From positions 2,108,001 through 2,172,000 of the forward strand of contig NC_009655.1 in NCBI RefSeq assembly GCF_000017245.1: DNA of 64,000 bases. The letters are read 5' to 3'. This DNA is from Actinobacillus succinogenes 130Z (GTDB taxonomy: Bacteria > Pseudomonadota > Gammaproteobacteria > Enterobacterales > Pasteurellaceae). Below, piece after piece: positions 1 to 9,236 of the stretch. The notes under the pieces are model-generated. The model worked only from the letters and a program-made list of their open reading frames with translations, ran no database searches and had not been told where the DNA came from. Position 1 is the first letter of the stretch. Each line of letters starts with the position of its first letter. Made by a program: the position numbers and the translations under genes.

Positions 1-100
1 GATTTCAGGCAACCGAAAAAAGACAAAAACAGGATCAAGATCAAAAAGTTTTGCCTTGTCTTCATTTCAATTTTTCGTATTGAAAAAAATCAAAAACGAC

Positions 101-139
101 GCAAAAATGACCGCACTTTGTGTGTAAAAGGGCGGTCAA
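101..139 (-). terminator. USS-derived terminator of bisC
   Basis: An inverted pair of one exact and one degenerate uptake-signal core (arms about 109-119 and 127-137, one mismatch) lies just past the bisC stop codon. Read on the minus strand it forms a stem followed by a T-run, as a Rho-independent terminator would. Confidence 0.6.
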
Positions 140-174
140 AATGAAGGATGTTTTTTATCCGTTTAGCTGAAAAT

Positions 175-2505
175 TTAAACCGTATCCGGCGGGGAAAATG
201 CCGTAATTGCGGGAATATCTCCGGTAAATTTCGTCACCCGAACGACACAGCTATTCGGCGCATTGCCCTGAGAAAGCGGAGATGAACACTCGTCCGAAGT
301 CAACACGTTGGCACAACCGTTTTTACACAAATTGTTTTTCGTTTCGCCCGGATTCGACGGGTCATACCACGCACCCTGATACAGGGCGATCACCCCCTGT
401 CGCACGGATTCCGTCACATGAGCCGCGACGATCACCTGACCGCGCGGGCTTTCGATACGCACCATATCGCCGTGCTCAATCCCATATAGCGCGGCATCTA
501 TCGGATGAATCCAAGCCGGTTCGCGCCCGTTTAATGCGTATTGTTGGCGCAATGAGGTATGCGCTAACTGACTGTGCAGACGATAAGGCGAATGAGGTGT
601 CACTAACGTTAACGGATAGTGCGCGTCGCAATGTTTCGTATATTCTTCCGGTTCAAACCACATCGGATGCCCTTGGCAATCGTCATAGCCCATCGCCGCC
701 ACGGCTTCCGAATAAATTTCAATTTTTCCCGACGCCGTATTAAGCGGATAAGCCTGAGGATCACGGCGGAAATCCGCGTATTTTACCCAATGTTTAACCG
801 ATTCTTCGGTAGAGAAAACAAAGGGCCGATTGGCCTGCCAAAACGCCTCAAAACTCGGCACATTCTGACCGCACTTTTGCAGCGACGAATAAAAATTCCG
901 CAACCAATCAAACTCGCTTTTTCCTTCACCGAACTGTTCGGCGACACCCGCTCTTTTCGCCAGCTCAAGAAAAATGTCGTAATCGTTTTTTGCCTCGAAT
1001 TGCGGCGCTATCACTTGTTTCATCGGAAATAAATGCTGCCCGGAAAAAGAACCGGACAGGGTTAAATCGTTGCGTTCAAAACTGGTGGTGACGGGCAATA
1101 CGATGTCCGCCATTTTAGCGGTCGGCGTCCAGTTGATTTCGTTAACGATAATACATTCCGGCCGTTGCCAAGCCTGAACCACAAGATTGAGATCATGCTG
1201 TTGCGACACCGGATTGCCGCCCGCCCAATAAATCAGTTTAATATCTGGATAGGTTATCTGTCCGCCGTTGAAAGCAATGGTTTTACACGGATGCAACAAC
1301 GCATCCGTTAATCGGGACACGGGAATGGATGCCGCAAAGTGCGGTGGAAAATTCGCCGATTTTTCGCTGATTTTACCCAATACGCCCGCTTGAGAGCGGG
1401 CCACGCCTCCATTACCGTTAACATGACTAAAACTGAAACCGCCGCCCGGTAAGCCGATTTGCCCCAGCATAGCCGCCAGCACGACCAACATCCACGCCGG
1501 CTGTTCACCGTGTTTCTGCCGCTGCATTCCCCACCCCGCCATCAATATGGTGCGACGGCGGGAAAAATCGCGCGCAAGCTGTTGAATTTGGGTTGCCGGT
1601 ACACCGCAAATCCCGCTTGCCCATTGTGCGGTTTTTGGTTGATTGTCGTTTTTTCCCAGCAAATAAGCTTCAAAAACTTCGTAACCTTGGGTATGCGTAT
1701 GCAAAAAATCGCGCTCCAGCAATTCTTCCTGTACTAAGGTATGTGCCATGCCTAACATTAACGCTACATCGGTACCCGCACGAATAGGCAACCATTCGGC
1801 TTTTAACCGCTCACAACTTTGCGAGCGAACGGGATCGATACAGATAATCCGCTTACCCGCTTGTTGCGCACGCTGAAAATAAGCTATACCCTGCTGATCC
1901 GTCGCCGTCCAGCTATTACACAATGTCGTGACAGGGTTCGCGCTCCACAGCACGATAATATCCGAATTCTCCAGCACCGTCTCCCAACCGGAAGTTTGCT
2001 CATAAACTTCGTTCCCGCCCACCACATAAGGCAGAATTTGTTGGGCGGCGGCGGTGGAATAATCACTGAAACTGTTGACAAAGCCACCGGTAAGATTGAG
2101 ATAACGGTGTAATAACGTACGTGAAGAATGTAACGCACCGGAACTTTTCCAGCCGTAAGAACCGCCGAAAATGCTTTGTGCACCGTAACTTTGACGTACC
2201 CGCATCAGTTCTTTGTGAACCAAATCCAACGCTTGCGTCCAGGATAACCGAATCCATTGGTCTCGCCCGCGTAAAGTGCGGTTACAATTCCCATCAAAAA
2301 AACCTTTTCTAACCATGGGAAAACGCACTCTGTTCGGGCTGTAAACCTGTTCGGCGACAACGGTTTGCAGCGCATTTTCCTGTTCGGCAGAAAATGCCGT
2401 ACCGGAACCAGTAATGATACCGTCTTCCAGCGTGACTTTTAATCCGCCCCAATGCGCGGCGGTAATGATTTCTCGGACAGTTTTCATATTTTCTCTATTA
2501 TCCAT
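175..2505 (-). CDS. bisC: BisC-type biotin/methionine sulfoxide reductase (molybdoenzyme)
   Basis: A molybdopterin oxidoreductase of the DMSO reductase family that would reduce S-oxides such as biotin sulfoxide or free methionine sulfoxide in the cytoplasm. The 776 residues match BisC in length. There is no twin-arginine signal peptide, unlike periplasmic TorA/TorZ relatives. The N-terminal AAHWG and RFPMVRKGF motifs, the Mo-ligand serine in DYST (Ser150), the GWGMQRQ motif and the C-terminal cofactor-binding domain starting near HPMWFEPEEY all follow the BisC pattern. Two starts are possible: M1 (2505) and M7 (2487). The second has AGAG upstream, so the true start is uncertain. The gene stands alone and diverges from infA. 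Whether the physiological substrate is biotin sulfoxide or methionine sulfoxide cannot be told from sequence. Confidence 0.88.
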   Translation of the reverse strand: MDNRENMKTVREIITAAHWGGLKVTLEDGIITGSGTAFSAEQENALQTVVAEQVYSPNRVRFPMVRKGFFDGNCNRTLRGRDQWIRLSWTQALDLVHKELMRVRQSYGAQSIFGGSYGWKSSGALHSSRTLLHRYLNLTGGFVNSFSDYSTAAAQQILPYVVGGNEVYEQTSGWETVLENSDIIVLWSANPVTTLCNSWTATDQQGIAYFQRAQQAGKRIICIDPVRSQSCERLKAEWLPIRAGTDVALMLGMAHTLVQEELLERDFLHTHTQGYEVFEAYLLGKNDNQPKTAQWASGICGVPATQIQQLARDFSRRRTILMAGWGMQRQKHGEQPAWMLVVLAAMLGQIGLPGGGFSFSHVNGNGGVARSQAGVLGKISEKSANFPPHFAASIPVSRLTDALLHPCKTIAFNGGQITYPDIKLIYWAGGNPVSQQHDLNLVVQAWQRPECIIVNEINWTPTAKMADIVLPVTTSFERNDLTLSGSFSGQHLFPMKQVIAPQFEAKNDYDIFLELAKRAGVAEQFGEGKSEFDWLRNFYSSLQKCGQNVPSFEAFWQANRPFVFSTEESVKHWVKYADFRRDPQAYPLNTASGKIEIYSEAVAAMGYDDCQGHPMWFEPEEYTKHCDAHYPLTLVTPHSPYRLHSQLAHTSLRQQYALNGREPAWIHPIDAALYGIEHGDMVRIESPRGQVIVAAHVTESVRQGVIALYQGAWYDPSNPGETKNNLCKNGCANVLTSDECSSPLSQGNAPNSCVVRVTKFTGDIPAITAFSPPDTV

Positions 2506-2578
2506 GAAATTTTGTCGTTAAAAAGATGTTAAATATCGTTAAACATAGCATAGTTGTAGAAAAATCACACAAAAATCC

Positions 2579-2607
2579 TTTCAGTCTCGCGGTTTAGCGA
2601 GTATAAT
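2579..2607 (+). promoter_or_regulatory. probable infA promoter
   Basis: A perfect -10 hexamer TATAAT lies at 2602-2607, with a weak -35-like TTTCAG 17 bases upstream. It sits about 50 bases before the infA start, in the gap between divergent bisC and infA. Confidence 0.5.
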
Positions 2608-2652
2608 CACGCCGTTTTTACTTCATATTACTTAAAACAAAGGACTTAATAG

Positions 2653-2874
<222 letters not shown>

Positions 2875-2887
2875 TAAGCAGACGGTA

Positions 2888-2925
2888 AAAATCCCGAAAC
2901 CGATTGAGTTTCGGGATTTTCGTTT
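2888..2925. terminator. bidirectional terminator between infA and lnt
   Basis: A near-perfect hairpin (arms 2888-2900 and 2908-2920, stem AAAATCCCGAAAC) separates the convergent ends of infA and lnt. It has A/T runs on both sides, so it can serve both strands. Confidence 0.85.
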
Positions 2926-4461
2926 TCAGGCAGGATGAATATTTTTCAACATTTTTCGTTTTATCCATTCCCCCAGAACGCGCATTAGCAACAACAACGC
3001 GGCAAGTGCATAAAGCGGTTTGTCGCCTAAGGCCGCATAAGGCGTTACGCCCTCCGTCGGTGCAATACGCGCCGTTAGTACCGTTTCCTCGAATTGCGGT
3101 GCCCGGTTGATAATTTTACCTTGCGCGTCAACAAATACCGAGATGCCCGTATTAGTAGCGCGAATTAACGGTTTACCCAATTCCAATGCCCGCATCCGTG
3201 CCATTTGCAAATGCTGCCAAGGACCATGGCTGTCGCCGAACCAAGCATCATTAGAAACGGTTAACAGAAAATCCGTATCCTTTTTCAGATTTTCCTGTAG
3301 CTGATGACCCAAAATAATTTCATAGCAAATTGCCGCACTGAAACGATGATCTTTCACCGGCAGCGAAGGCTGAATTTCCGCACCTTGACGAAAGGCCGAC
3401 ATCGGCAGATTAAATACCGAACCGAGCGGACGCAACACGGTTTCCAGCGGCACATATTCGCCGAAAGGCACTAAGTGATGTTTGTTATAACGCGGTGCGG
3501 TTTCCGGTTGATATCGTTCGTTCACCAGCACGATGGAATTGAACAATTTCCCGCTTTGTTCATCCTGATACACCGAACCAATCATCACGTCGGTTTTGCT
3601 GTCTTTCACCGCCTGCTTCAATTCATCAAAAAACGACTGAATGCGGTTTTCCAATGCCGGCAATGCGCTTTCCGGCAGGATAATCAAATCCGATTTGCCG
3701 AGCCGTTCGCTAATCAGGCGTCCGTAAATTTTCAAAGTGGCATCCAGATAGGCCGGATCCCATTTCAGATTTTGTTCGATGTTGCCTTGCGCCAGCGTGA
3801 TGGTCATGGCTTTTTCTTCAACCGGTTTAACGTAATTCACTCTCGAACTGAATGCGGCTAATCCGCCGACCGCAACAAGCAATATGCCGTTTGCCAAAGC
3901 GACGTTAATTTTACGGGGGGAAGTCCGCAGCGCAGAAATCATCGTAAAAATGACCGCACTTCCCCACATCACAAAGAAGGTTAATCCGCTCACGCCGAAA
4001 ATCGGTGCGATACCGGCAAAGGGCGTATCGATTTGGGTGTAACCGAACTGCAACCACGGAAAACCGGTAAACACCCAACCGCGCAAAAATTCCGTGAATG
4101 TCCATAGCACGGGGAACATCACTGCGGAACGCACATTGAAACGTTGGATCAGATAGGTGAATAAAACGGGATATAAAGATAAGTACGCCGCCAGCAACAG
4201 CACTAAAATATAGCTCAGCCATAAAGGCGAACCGCCGAATTGATGAATGCTTACATGCAGCCAACTGACACCGATGCTGAAAAAGCCCATTCCCCACAGA
4301 AAAGTCGCCCGAAGTGCGGTGGATTTTTTCGCTGTTTTTGCCGCATACAGCAAACCGAGCAACGAAACATAGGCGCAAACCCAATAATCATAAGGGGAAA
4401 AAGCGAAAACGCCGAGCATACCCGAGATTAACGCAATAAAATAGGGCAATAAATTTTTCAT
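2926..4461 (-). CDS. lnt: apolipoprotein N-acyltransferase
   Basis: The inner-membrane enzyme that adds the third acyl chain to the N-terminal cysteine of lipoproteins. At 511 residues it has the usual layout: about seven hydrophobic segments in residues 1-205, a periplasmic nitrilase-fold domain (about 218-480) and a final membrane helix. The catalytic triad is visible as Glu264 (LPESALP), Lys327 (YNKHHLVPFGEYVP) and Cys379 (AAICYEI). It lies 105 bases downstream of corC on the same strand, the same corC-lnt order as in E. coli, so co-transcription is likely. Confidence 0.96.
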   Translation of the reverse strand: MKNLLPYFIALISGMLGVFAFSPYDYWVCAYVSLLGLLYAAKTAKKSTALRATFLWGMGFFSIGVSWLHVSIHQFGGSPLWLSYILVLLLAAYLSLYPVLFTYLIQRFNVRSAVMFPVLWTFTEFLRGWVFTGFPWLQFGYTQIDTPFAGIAPIFGVSGLTFFVMWGSAVIFTMISALRTSPRKINVALANGILLVAVGGLAAFSSRVNYVKPVEEKAMTITLAQGNIEQNLKWDPAYLDATLKIYGRLISERLGKSDLIILPESALPALENRIQSFFDELKQAVKDSKTDVMIGSVYQDEQSGKLFNSIVLVNERYQPETAPRYNKHHLVPFGEYVPLETVLRPLGSVFNLPMSAFRQGAEIQPSLPVKDHRFSAAICYEIILGHQLQENLKKDTDFLLTVSNDAWFGDSHGPWQHLQMARMRALELGKPLIRATNTGISVFVDAQGKIINRAPQFEETVLTARIAPTEGVTPYAALGDKPLYALAALLLLMRVLGEWIKRKMLKNIHPA

Positions 4462-4566
4462 ACAAATCCAATAAATACAAAACGGTTGCTGGATTTCAGC
4501 GAATCCACCAACCGAATAATCAGGGTCCGCTTATCTTTCATAAACAGCCCATAATATCTAAATTTT

Positions 4567-5472
4567 TTAGTCTTCCGACGTTTCTTCCGGCTTTTCAATA
4601 TCCGCCAACTGTTCATCCGTCACGGTAACACGTAACTGAATAATACGGCGACTGTCGGCTGAAGTGACTTTAAACCGGATATTTTCCAGCGTAATTTCTT
4701 CGCCCCGCTTCGGCAAATAACCGAATGCCTGCATAATGACGCCGCCGATGGTGTCGACTTCTTCATCGGCAAAATGCGTCTTGAATTGTTCATTGAAATC
4801 ATCAATATCCGTTAACGCCCGCACAGCATAAGTGTGACGGGACAACTGACGGATATCGGCAATAATTTCTTCTTCGTCGAATTCATCTTCAATATCACCG
4901 ACGATTTGTTCCAGAATATCCTCGATCGTAACCAGTCCCGAAATCGCACCGAACTCATCCACTACAATCGCCATATGGAAACGTTCGGAACGAAATTCCT
5001 TCAGCATACGATCCACGCGTTTACTTTCCGGCACTATCACCACCGGACGCAGCAACTGTTTCAAATCGAATTCTTCCGGTTTTTCCCGCAGAAATTTCAA
5101 CAAATCCTTGGCATGTAGAATACCTTGTACGTTATCGCGTTCATCGGCAATAACCGGAAAACGCGAATGGGCGGTTTCAATGATAATGTCCAAACAGCCC
5201 TCTAAATCCTGCGTATCGTCGATAAACACAATTTGCGAGCGGGGAATCATAATATCGCGTACGCGCAATTCGGCAATTTCCATTACGCCTTCAATCATTT
5301 CGCGGGTATTTTGATCGATAAGTTCGTTTTGTTCGGAATCACGAATCACTTCCACCAGTTCTTCCCGGTTTTTCAGTTCGCCTTGAAAAAAACGACCGAA
5401 AAGTGATTCAAAAAAAGATTTTTTCTGTGTCGGCTCTAATTGAGTAACGTTATTCGAGTGTTCGTCTGCCAT
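4567..5472 (-). CDS. corC: CorC-type CBS-domain protein
   Basis: A cytoplasmic protein of the CorC/HlyC family (E. coli YbeX), linked in enterics to Mg2+/Co2+ homeostasis and ribosome-related stress. It has two CBS domains (around RDIMIPRSQ and the [19 protein letters not shown] segment) and a C-terminal CorC_HlyC domain (from about [19 protein letters not shown]). The start at 5472 gives MADEHS..., about 301 residues and collinear with E. coli. The frame continues upstream to a TTG at 5508, but that adds 12 residues without homology. Neighbouring lnt, and ybeY and phoH elsewhere in this window, make up the E. coli ybeZ-ybeY-ybeX-lnt group, here split into two loci. Confidence 0.93.
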   Translation of the reverse strand: MADEHSNNVTQLEPTQKKSFFESLFGRFFQGELKNREELVEVIRDSEQNELIDQNTREMIEGVMEIAELRVRDIMIPRSQIVFIDDTQDLEGCLDIIIETAHSRFPVIADERDNVQGILHAKDLLKFLREKPEEFDLKQLLRPVVIVPESKRVDRMLKEFRSERFHMAIVVDEFGAISGLVTIEDILEQIVGDIEDEFDEEEIIADIRQLSRHTYAVRALTDIDDFNEQFKTHFADEEVDTIGGVIMQAFGYLPKRGEEITLENIRFKVTSADSRRIIQLRVTVTDEQLADIEKPEETSED

Positions 5473-5562
5473 AATGAGATTTAAAATTTCCGTCGGATTG
5501 ACGAACAAAAATTAGCACATTTTACACGCAATGGCTAGACAAATCATATTACGGATGACGAA

Positions 5563-5599
5563 AAGTGCGGTCGATTTTCCGTCCGTTTTTTGCTATACT
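5563..5599 (+). promoter_or_regulatory. probable phnA/yjdM promoter
   Basis: TGC-TATACT (extended -10, 5591-5599) lies about 36 bases before the start of the zinc-ribbon gene. A USS core (5563-5571) overlaps the -35 region. Confidence 0.45.
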
Positions 5600-5634
5600 C
5601 GCCCTCCAAGTTTACACAGCAACAAGGAAACACC

Positions 5635-5970
5635 ATGGATCAAATGCCTAAATGCCCGAAATGCCAAAGTGAATACGTGTACCACGACAGCATCAATTTC
5701 GTTTGCCCGGATTGCGCATACGAATGGTCCGGCGAAGAAGCGGCGGAAGAAAGCGAAGAAAAAGTCTGGAAAGACAGCAACGGTAATGTCTTACAAGACG
5801 GAGACGATGTCATTTTAATTAAAGATTTGAAGGTGAAGGGTTCGTCTATTGTGCTGAAAAAAGGCACTAAAGCAAAAAATATCCGCTTAACGGACGGTGA
5901 TCACGACGTAGACTGCAAAATCGACGGGCAACCGTTCTCATTAAAATCCGAGTTTTTGAAAAAAGCTTAA
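5635..5970 (+). CDS. PhnA/YjdM-family zinc-ribbon protein
   Basis: A 111-residue protein with an N-terminal zinc ribbon (Cys7, Cys10, Cys24, Cys27), an acidic spacer (about residues 34-43) and a C-terminal PhnA domain ([42 protein letters not shown]). The family was named from E. coli phosphonate genetics, but YjdM is not part of the phosphonate pathway and its cellular role is unclear. The start at 5635 has AAGGAAA six bases upstream. Upstream in-frame codons belong to the promoter region. Confidence 0.92.
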   Translation: MDQMPKCPKCQSEYVYHDSINFVCPDCAYEWSGEEAAEESEEKVWKDSNGNVLQDGDDVILIKDLKVKGSSIVLKKGTKAKNIRLTDGDHDVDCKIDGQPFSLKSEFLKKA

Positions 5971-6053
5971 CGGATTCTATATAAGAAAGTGCATTTATTA
6001 TTTCATTATGATCAGGAAATTACCTGATACTGAAAAATAACTCCGTATATACT

Positions 6054-6093
6054 AAAACGCCTTTTCGGTCTAATCCTATAAAGGCGTTTTTAT
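6054..6093. terminator. bidirectional terminator between the zinc-ribbon gene and dctM
   Basis: Inverted repeat AAAACGCCTT (6054-6063) / AAGGCGTTTT (6081-6090), followed by T-rich sequence, between convergent genes. It serves the zinc-ribbon gene on the plus strand and dctM on the minus strand. Confidence 0.8.
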
Positions 6094-6098
6094 TGAGT

Positions 6099-7415
6099 TT
6101 AAAGTCCTAACAAACGAGGCAGGAATAACGATAATTGCGGTACATACGTTACAAGCAATAATGAGATGACCAAGACGGCAAAGAAAGGTAACATCGGTTT
6201 GATTAAATCCTGTAATTTCACCCCTGATACGGAACAACCGACAAACAGTGCGCTTCCTACCGGCGGTGTACATAAGCCGATGCAGAGATTGAAAATCATC
6301 ATAATTCCAAAGTGAACGGGATCCATGCCTAAATCTTTTACGATCGGCAAAAAGATTGGGGTAAAGATTAAGACCGCCGGCGTCATGTCCATAAAAATAC
6401 CGATAACCAGCAATAACACATTGATAATCAATAAAATGACAATAAGATTATCCGATACGCTGATTAATAAATCATTTACCATGTAAGGAATGTCGGCGTT
6501 AGTCATCGCCCAAGACATAGCAACCGATACGCCGATGAGGAACAATACGATAGAGGTGGTGACGATGGCATCCAAAATAATTTTCGGTAACGCGGTTAAT
6601 TTAATTTCCCGATAAATCAATACGGACAATACGAAGGTGTAAACCACGGCAATAGCGGAAGCTTCTGTTGCAGTAAATACACCGCCTAAAATCCCGCCCA
6701 TTACGACGACGACCATTAATAAACTCGGAATAGCATCCAAAGTATATTTCACAACATCGGCAAATTTCGGTTTGTCTGATACTGGATAACGGCGTTTTTT
6801 CGCAATGATGAAATTCATCACCATAATCCCTAAGCCCATAAGGATACCCGGTACGTAACCTGCCATAAATAAGGTGGCGACAGAAATTCCACCTGCTGTC
6901 AAAGCATAAACAATCATTACATTGGACGGCGGAATCAATAATCCGGAAATACAGGACGATACGTTAATTGCAGCAGAATAGGCGGGGTCATAACCGGCTT
7001 TTGCCTGTAACGGGGCCATAGTTCCACCTACCGCGGCAGCGGCGGCTACGGCGGAGCCTGAAATGGAACCGAACATCATATTCGCCATTACATTGGTATG
7101 TCCTAACGAGCCCGGAATGCGTCCGACTAATACTTGTGAAAAGTTAATTAAACGGGTGGCAATTCCGCCGCTGTTCATTAGGGAACCGGCCAAGATAAAG
7201 AAAGGGATGGCAAGTAACGAGAAACTGTCCAGACCGGTAGCTATTTTTTGTCCCGCCACGATTAATGTGGTATTGAAAGGCAGCATGAGCGCCGCTGAGG
7301 CGATAGTGGCTATTCCGATAGAAAATGAAATAGGCACGCCCATAAATACCAATACAAAGAAAGAGATAAACATAACGGCGGGAATAAACCATTCCCAAGA
7401 TAATAAGGCTTCCAT
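6099..7415 (-). CDS. dctM: TRAP transporter large permease (DctM family)
   Basis: The large membrane subunit of a tripartite ATP-independent periplasmic (TRAP) transporter, the ion-coupled channel part. It has 438 residues, a usual DctM length, about 12 hydrophobic segments and family motifs such as GVPISFSIG, NVMANMMFGSISGSAVA, IPPSNVMIVYALTAGG and GLCTPPVGSALFVG. Its start codon shares one base with the dctQ stop (TGATG), so translation is coupled. The substrate is not evident; the dctP-dctQ-dctM set fits carboxylates or sugar acids. Confidence 0.95.
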   Translation of the reverse strand: MEALLSWEWFIPAVMFISFFVLVFMGVPISFSIGIATIASAALMLPFNTTLIVAGQKIATGLDSFSLLAIPFFILAGSLMNSGGIATRLINFSQVLVGRIPGSLGHTNVMANMMFGSISGSAVAAAAAVGGTMAPLQAKAGYDPAYSAAINVSSCISGLLIPPSNVMIVYALTAGGISVATLFMAGYVPGILMGLGIMVMNFIIAKKRRYPVSDKPKFADVVKYTLDAIPSLLMVVVVMGGILGGVFTATEASAIAVVYTFVLSVLIYREIKLTALPKIILDAIVTTSIVLFLIGVSVAMSWAMTNADIPYMVNDLLISVSDNLIVILLIINVLLLVIGIFMDMTPAVLIFTPIFLPIVKDLGMDPVHFGIMMIFNLCIGLCTPPVGSALFVGCSVSGVKLQDLIKPMLPFFAVLVISLLLVTYVPQLSLFLPRLLGL

Positions 7416-7906
7416 CAGTTATGCTCCTTTAGTGAATTCAGGTTATCAAACAGGAATAACAGACTGTAAAACAGCATTAAAATACCACTTAGCGGTAAGG
7501 CGATATAAACATAAGCCATCGGGATCTGCATGGACGGTGAAAGTTGGCCGGAAGAATAAACATTTGAAACCAGCGTAAAACCACCAAAAATCATTACACC
7601 TAGAGAAAAACCGATAATGCAAAGATTAATAAAAATACCGTTCATGGCTTTTTTGCGGGGAGGAAGATTGTGTGTAAATAAATCAATGGATAAATGTTTT
7701 TGTAAGCCGACGGTATAGGCGGCCCCCAGTAATCCTACCCAAATCATACTGAAACGGGCAATTTCGTCAGTTATGGTGCTGGGAATCTGCAGGACATACC
7801 GGCTGAATACCTGCCATGTTACGCAGATAACCAGTAAGATCATCACAATGATGGCAAAAGTTGAGATAAATGAATCAACTGGTTTTTTGAGTTTCTCAAA
7901 TAGCAT
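7415..7906 (-). CDS. dctQ: TRAP transporter small permease (DctQ family)
   Basis: The small four-helix membrane subunit of the same TRAP transporter. The start at 7906 gives 163 residues (MLFEKLKKP...) and has GGAG seven bases upstream. A longer frame to 7939 would add 11 residues with no support. It has four hydrophobic segments and the DctQ features TWQVFSRYVL and ITDEIARFSMIWVGLLGAA. It overlaps dctM by one base and is separated from dctP by a hairpin. Confidence 0.93.
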   Translation of the reverse strand: MLFEKLKKPVDSFISTFAIIVMILLVICVTWQVFSRYVLQIPSTITDEIARFSMIWVGLLGAAYTVGLQKHLSIDLFTHNLPPRKKAMNGIFINLCIIGFSLGVMIFGGFTLVSNVYSSGQLSPSMQIPMAYVYIALPLSGILMLFYSLLFLFDNLNSLKEHN

Positions 7907-7967
7907 AGAGCACTCCAAATGAATAAGAACGTTGAACATTTAAAATCATCAATTTGATTTAATTAAA

Positions 7968-7999
7968 AATCCCCTTATAGATTCGTATATAAGGGGAAT
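7968..7999 (-). terminator. intra-operon hairpin between dctP and dctQ
   Basis: Stem CCCCTTATA (7971-7979) / TATAAGGGG (7988-7996), extended by A/T pairs, lies directly after the dctP stop codon. Such stems often let the abundant binding protein be made in excess of the membrane subunits, by partial termination or by protecting mRNA 3' ends. That role is inferred. Confidence 0.65.
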
Positions 8000-8007
8000 T
8001 TAATTCA

Positions 8008-8994
8008 TTATTGAGCTACTGCTTCAATATCAGCAATTACCTTTGAAAAGACAGGGTTATTTTTAAAGTCTTCATAAAGAGGTTTTAATGCATCACGGAA
8101 TGGTTGTTTATCAACCTGAATGAAAGTTGTGCCAAGTTTTTCAGCTTCCTGACGGGACCGAACTGTTTCTTCATCCCATAATTTTTGTTGGTAAATCTCA
8201 GAATTTTTTGCGGCCTCCTGCAAAATATTACGTTGATTTTCATCAAGTTTATCCCATACTTTATTCGCAATGATGAGATAATCAGGCATACTGGTATGCT
8301 GATCTTCAGTAAAATATTTTGCTACTTCTACATGCCGGGTCGATGTATAAGACGGAATATTATTTTCCGCACCGTCAATCACACCTTGTTGCAGCGCAGT
8401 ATACACTTCACCCAAAGGAACCGGAACCGGAGAACCGCCCAGTAACTCAATAATGCGGTTTGTCGTCGGTGTAGAGATCACACGAATTTTCAATCCCTTT
8501 AAATCAGCCGGAGAATAAATCGGTTTTTTCGTATAAAAATTACGAGAACCGCCGACATAGGACGAAATGACCGTAAAACCACTTTTTTGGGTTTTATCTG
8601 TTATGCTTTTACCAGCTTCACCATATAAAACTTTTTTAAAGTGCTCATCACCATTGAATAAATACGGACAAGTAAAGACGGCCATCTCTTTTACAAAAGG
8701 CTCTAGCTCACTGGAATTTGCTTTAGTCATATCTAATGCATCATTTTGCAATAATTCAATGGTTTCTCTTGCATCACCCATTTGTCTATTTGGATAAATA
8801 CGAATTTTTAATTCACCATTCGATTTTTCCTGCACTTCTTTTGCCATGTGATCCAATGCTTTATGAATCACATGAGATTGTTCTAAATTATGAGCCAGTT
8901 TTAAGGTGACCTTAGCGGCAAGCGCATTGGTAGAAACCGAAAATAAAGGTAACGCGGTACATAGAGCGGACAGAATAAATTTGTTCAATTTCAT
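8008..8994 (-). CDS. dctP: TRAP transporter periplasmic substrate-binding protein (DctP family)
   Basis: The extracytoplasmic binding protein of the TRAP system. It has 328 residues with a signal peptide of about 26 residues ending ...NALA. Conserved DctP segments are visible: YPNRQMGDARETIELLQ, YSPADLKGLKIRV (the conserved Arg pairs with a substrate carboxylate in this family), GEVYTALQQGVIDGAEN and the helical C-terminus. The gene is first in its operon behind a CRP-type site. The ligand is unknown. It does not read as SiaP, so sialic acid is not favoured. Confidence 0.93.
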   Translation of the reverse strand: MKLNKFILSALCTALPLFSVSTNALAAKVTLKLAHNLEQSHVIHKALDHMAKEVQEKSNGELKIRIYPNRQMGDARETIELLQNDALDMTKANSSELEPFVKEMAVFTCPYLFNGDEHFKKVLYGEAGKSITDKTQKSGFTVISSYVGGSRNFYTKKPIYSPADLKGLKIRVISTPTTNRIIELLGGSPVPVPLGEVYTALQQGVIDGAENNIPSYTSTRHVEVAKYFTEDQHTSMPDYLIIANKVWDKLDENQRNILQEAAKNSEIYQQKLWDEETVRSRQEAEKLGTTFIQVDKQPFRDALKPLYEDFKNNPVFSKVIADIEAVAQ

Positions 8995-9061
8995 AACTAA
9001 ATCTCCGTATAAAGATTAATTGGATCTATTGGCAGTTAAGTTAAACTGACTGAATAAATGT

Positions 9062-9125
9062 ATTCTATCATTCTCTGTTTAGTTTTTTATTTAATTGTTT
9101 CATATTTGAGATCTTGATCACATTT
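9062..9125 (-). promoter_or_regulatory. CRP-dependent promoter of dctPQM
   Basis: A strong CRP palindrome, TGAGA-N6-TCACA, lies at 9107-9122. On the minus strand a -10-like TAGAAT (plus positions 9062-9067) lies 55 bases past the start of the site. This puts the CRP centre near -60, a class I arrangement. It implies induction when preferred sugars are absent. Confidence 0.65.
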
Positions 9126-9168
9126 TAAATGAAATTATGTTTTGAATTTGCAGGATAAGATAAAGAAA

Positions 9169-9207
9169 AAGTGCGGTCGGAAAATTAATTATTTTTCGAC
9201 CGCACTT
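9169..9207 (-). terminator. paired-USS terminator of pheA
   Basis: Two exact USS cores in inverted orientation (9169-9177 and 9199-9207; stem AAGTGCGGTCG / CGACCGCACTT) form a hairpin just past the pheA stop codon. Confidence 0.75.
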
Positions 9208-9236
9208 ACCATACATTACAATGTTGTATTTTTCCG

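Noticed and set aside
3475..3861. 128-codon frame on the plus strand opposite lnt
   Set aside because: Antisense to the nitrilase domain of lnt, which has its catalytic triad. No independent support.
5473..5508. TTG-started 12-residue extension of corC
   Set aside because: No homology to CorC proteins; the ATG at 5472 gives the normal length.
7063..7578. 171-codon frame on the plus strand opposite dctM/dctQ
   Set aside because: Antisense to two well-supported permease genes; the low-complexity residues mirror transmembrane codons.
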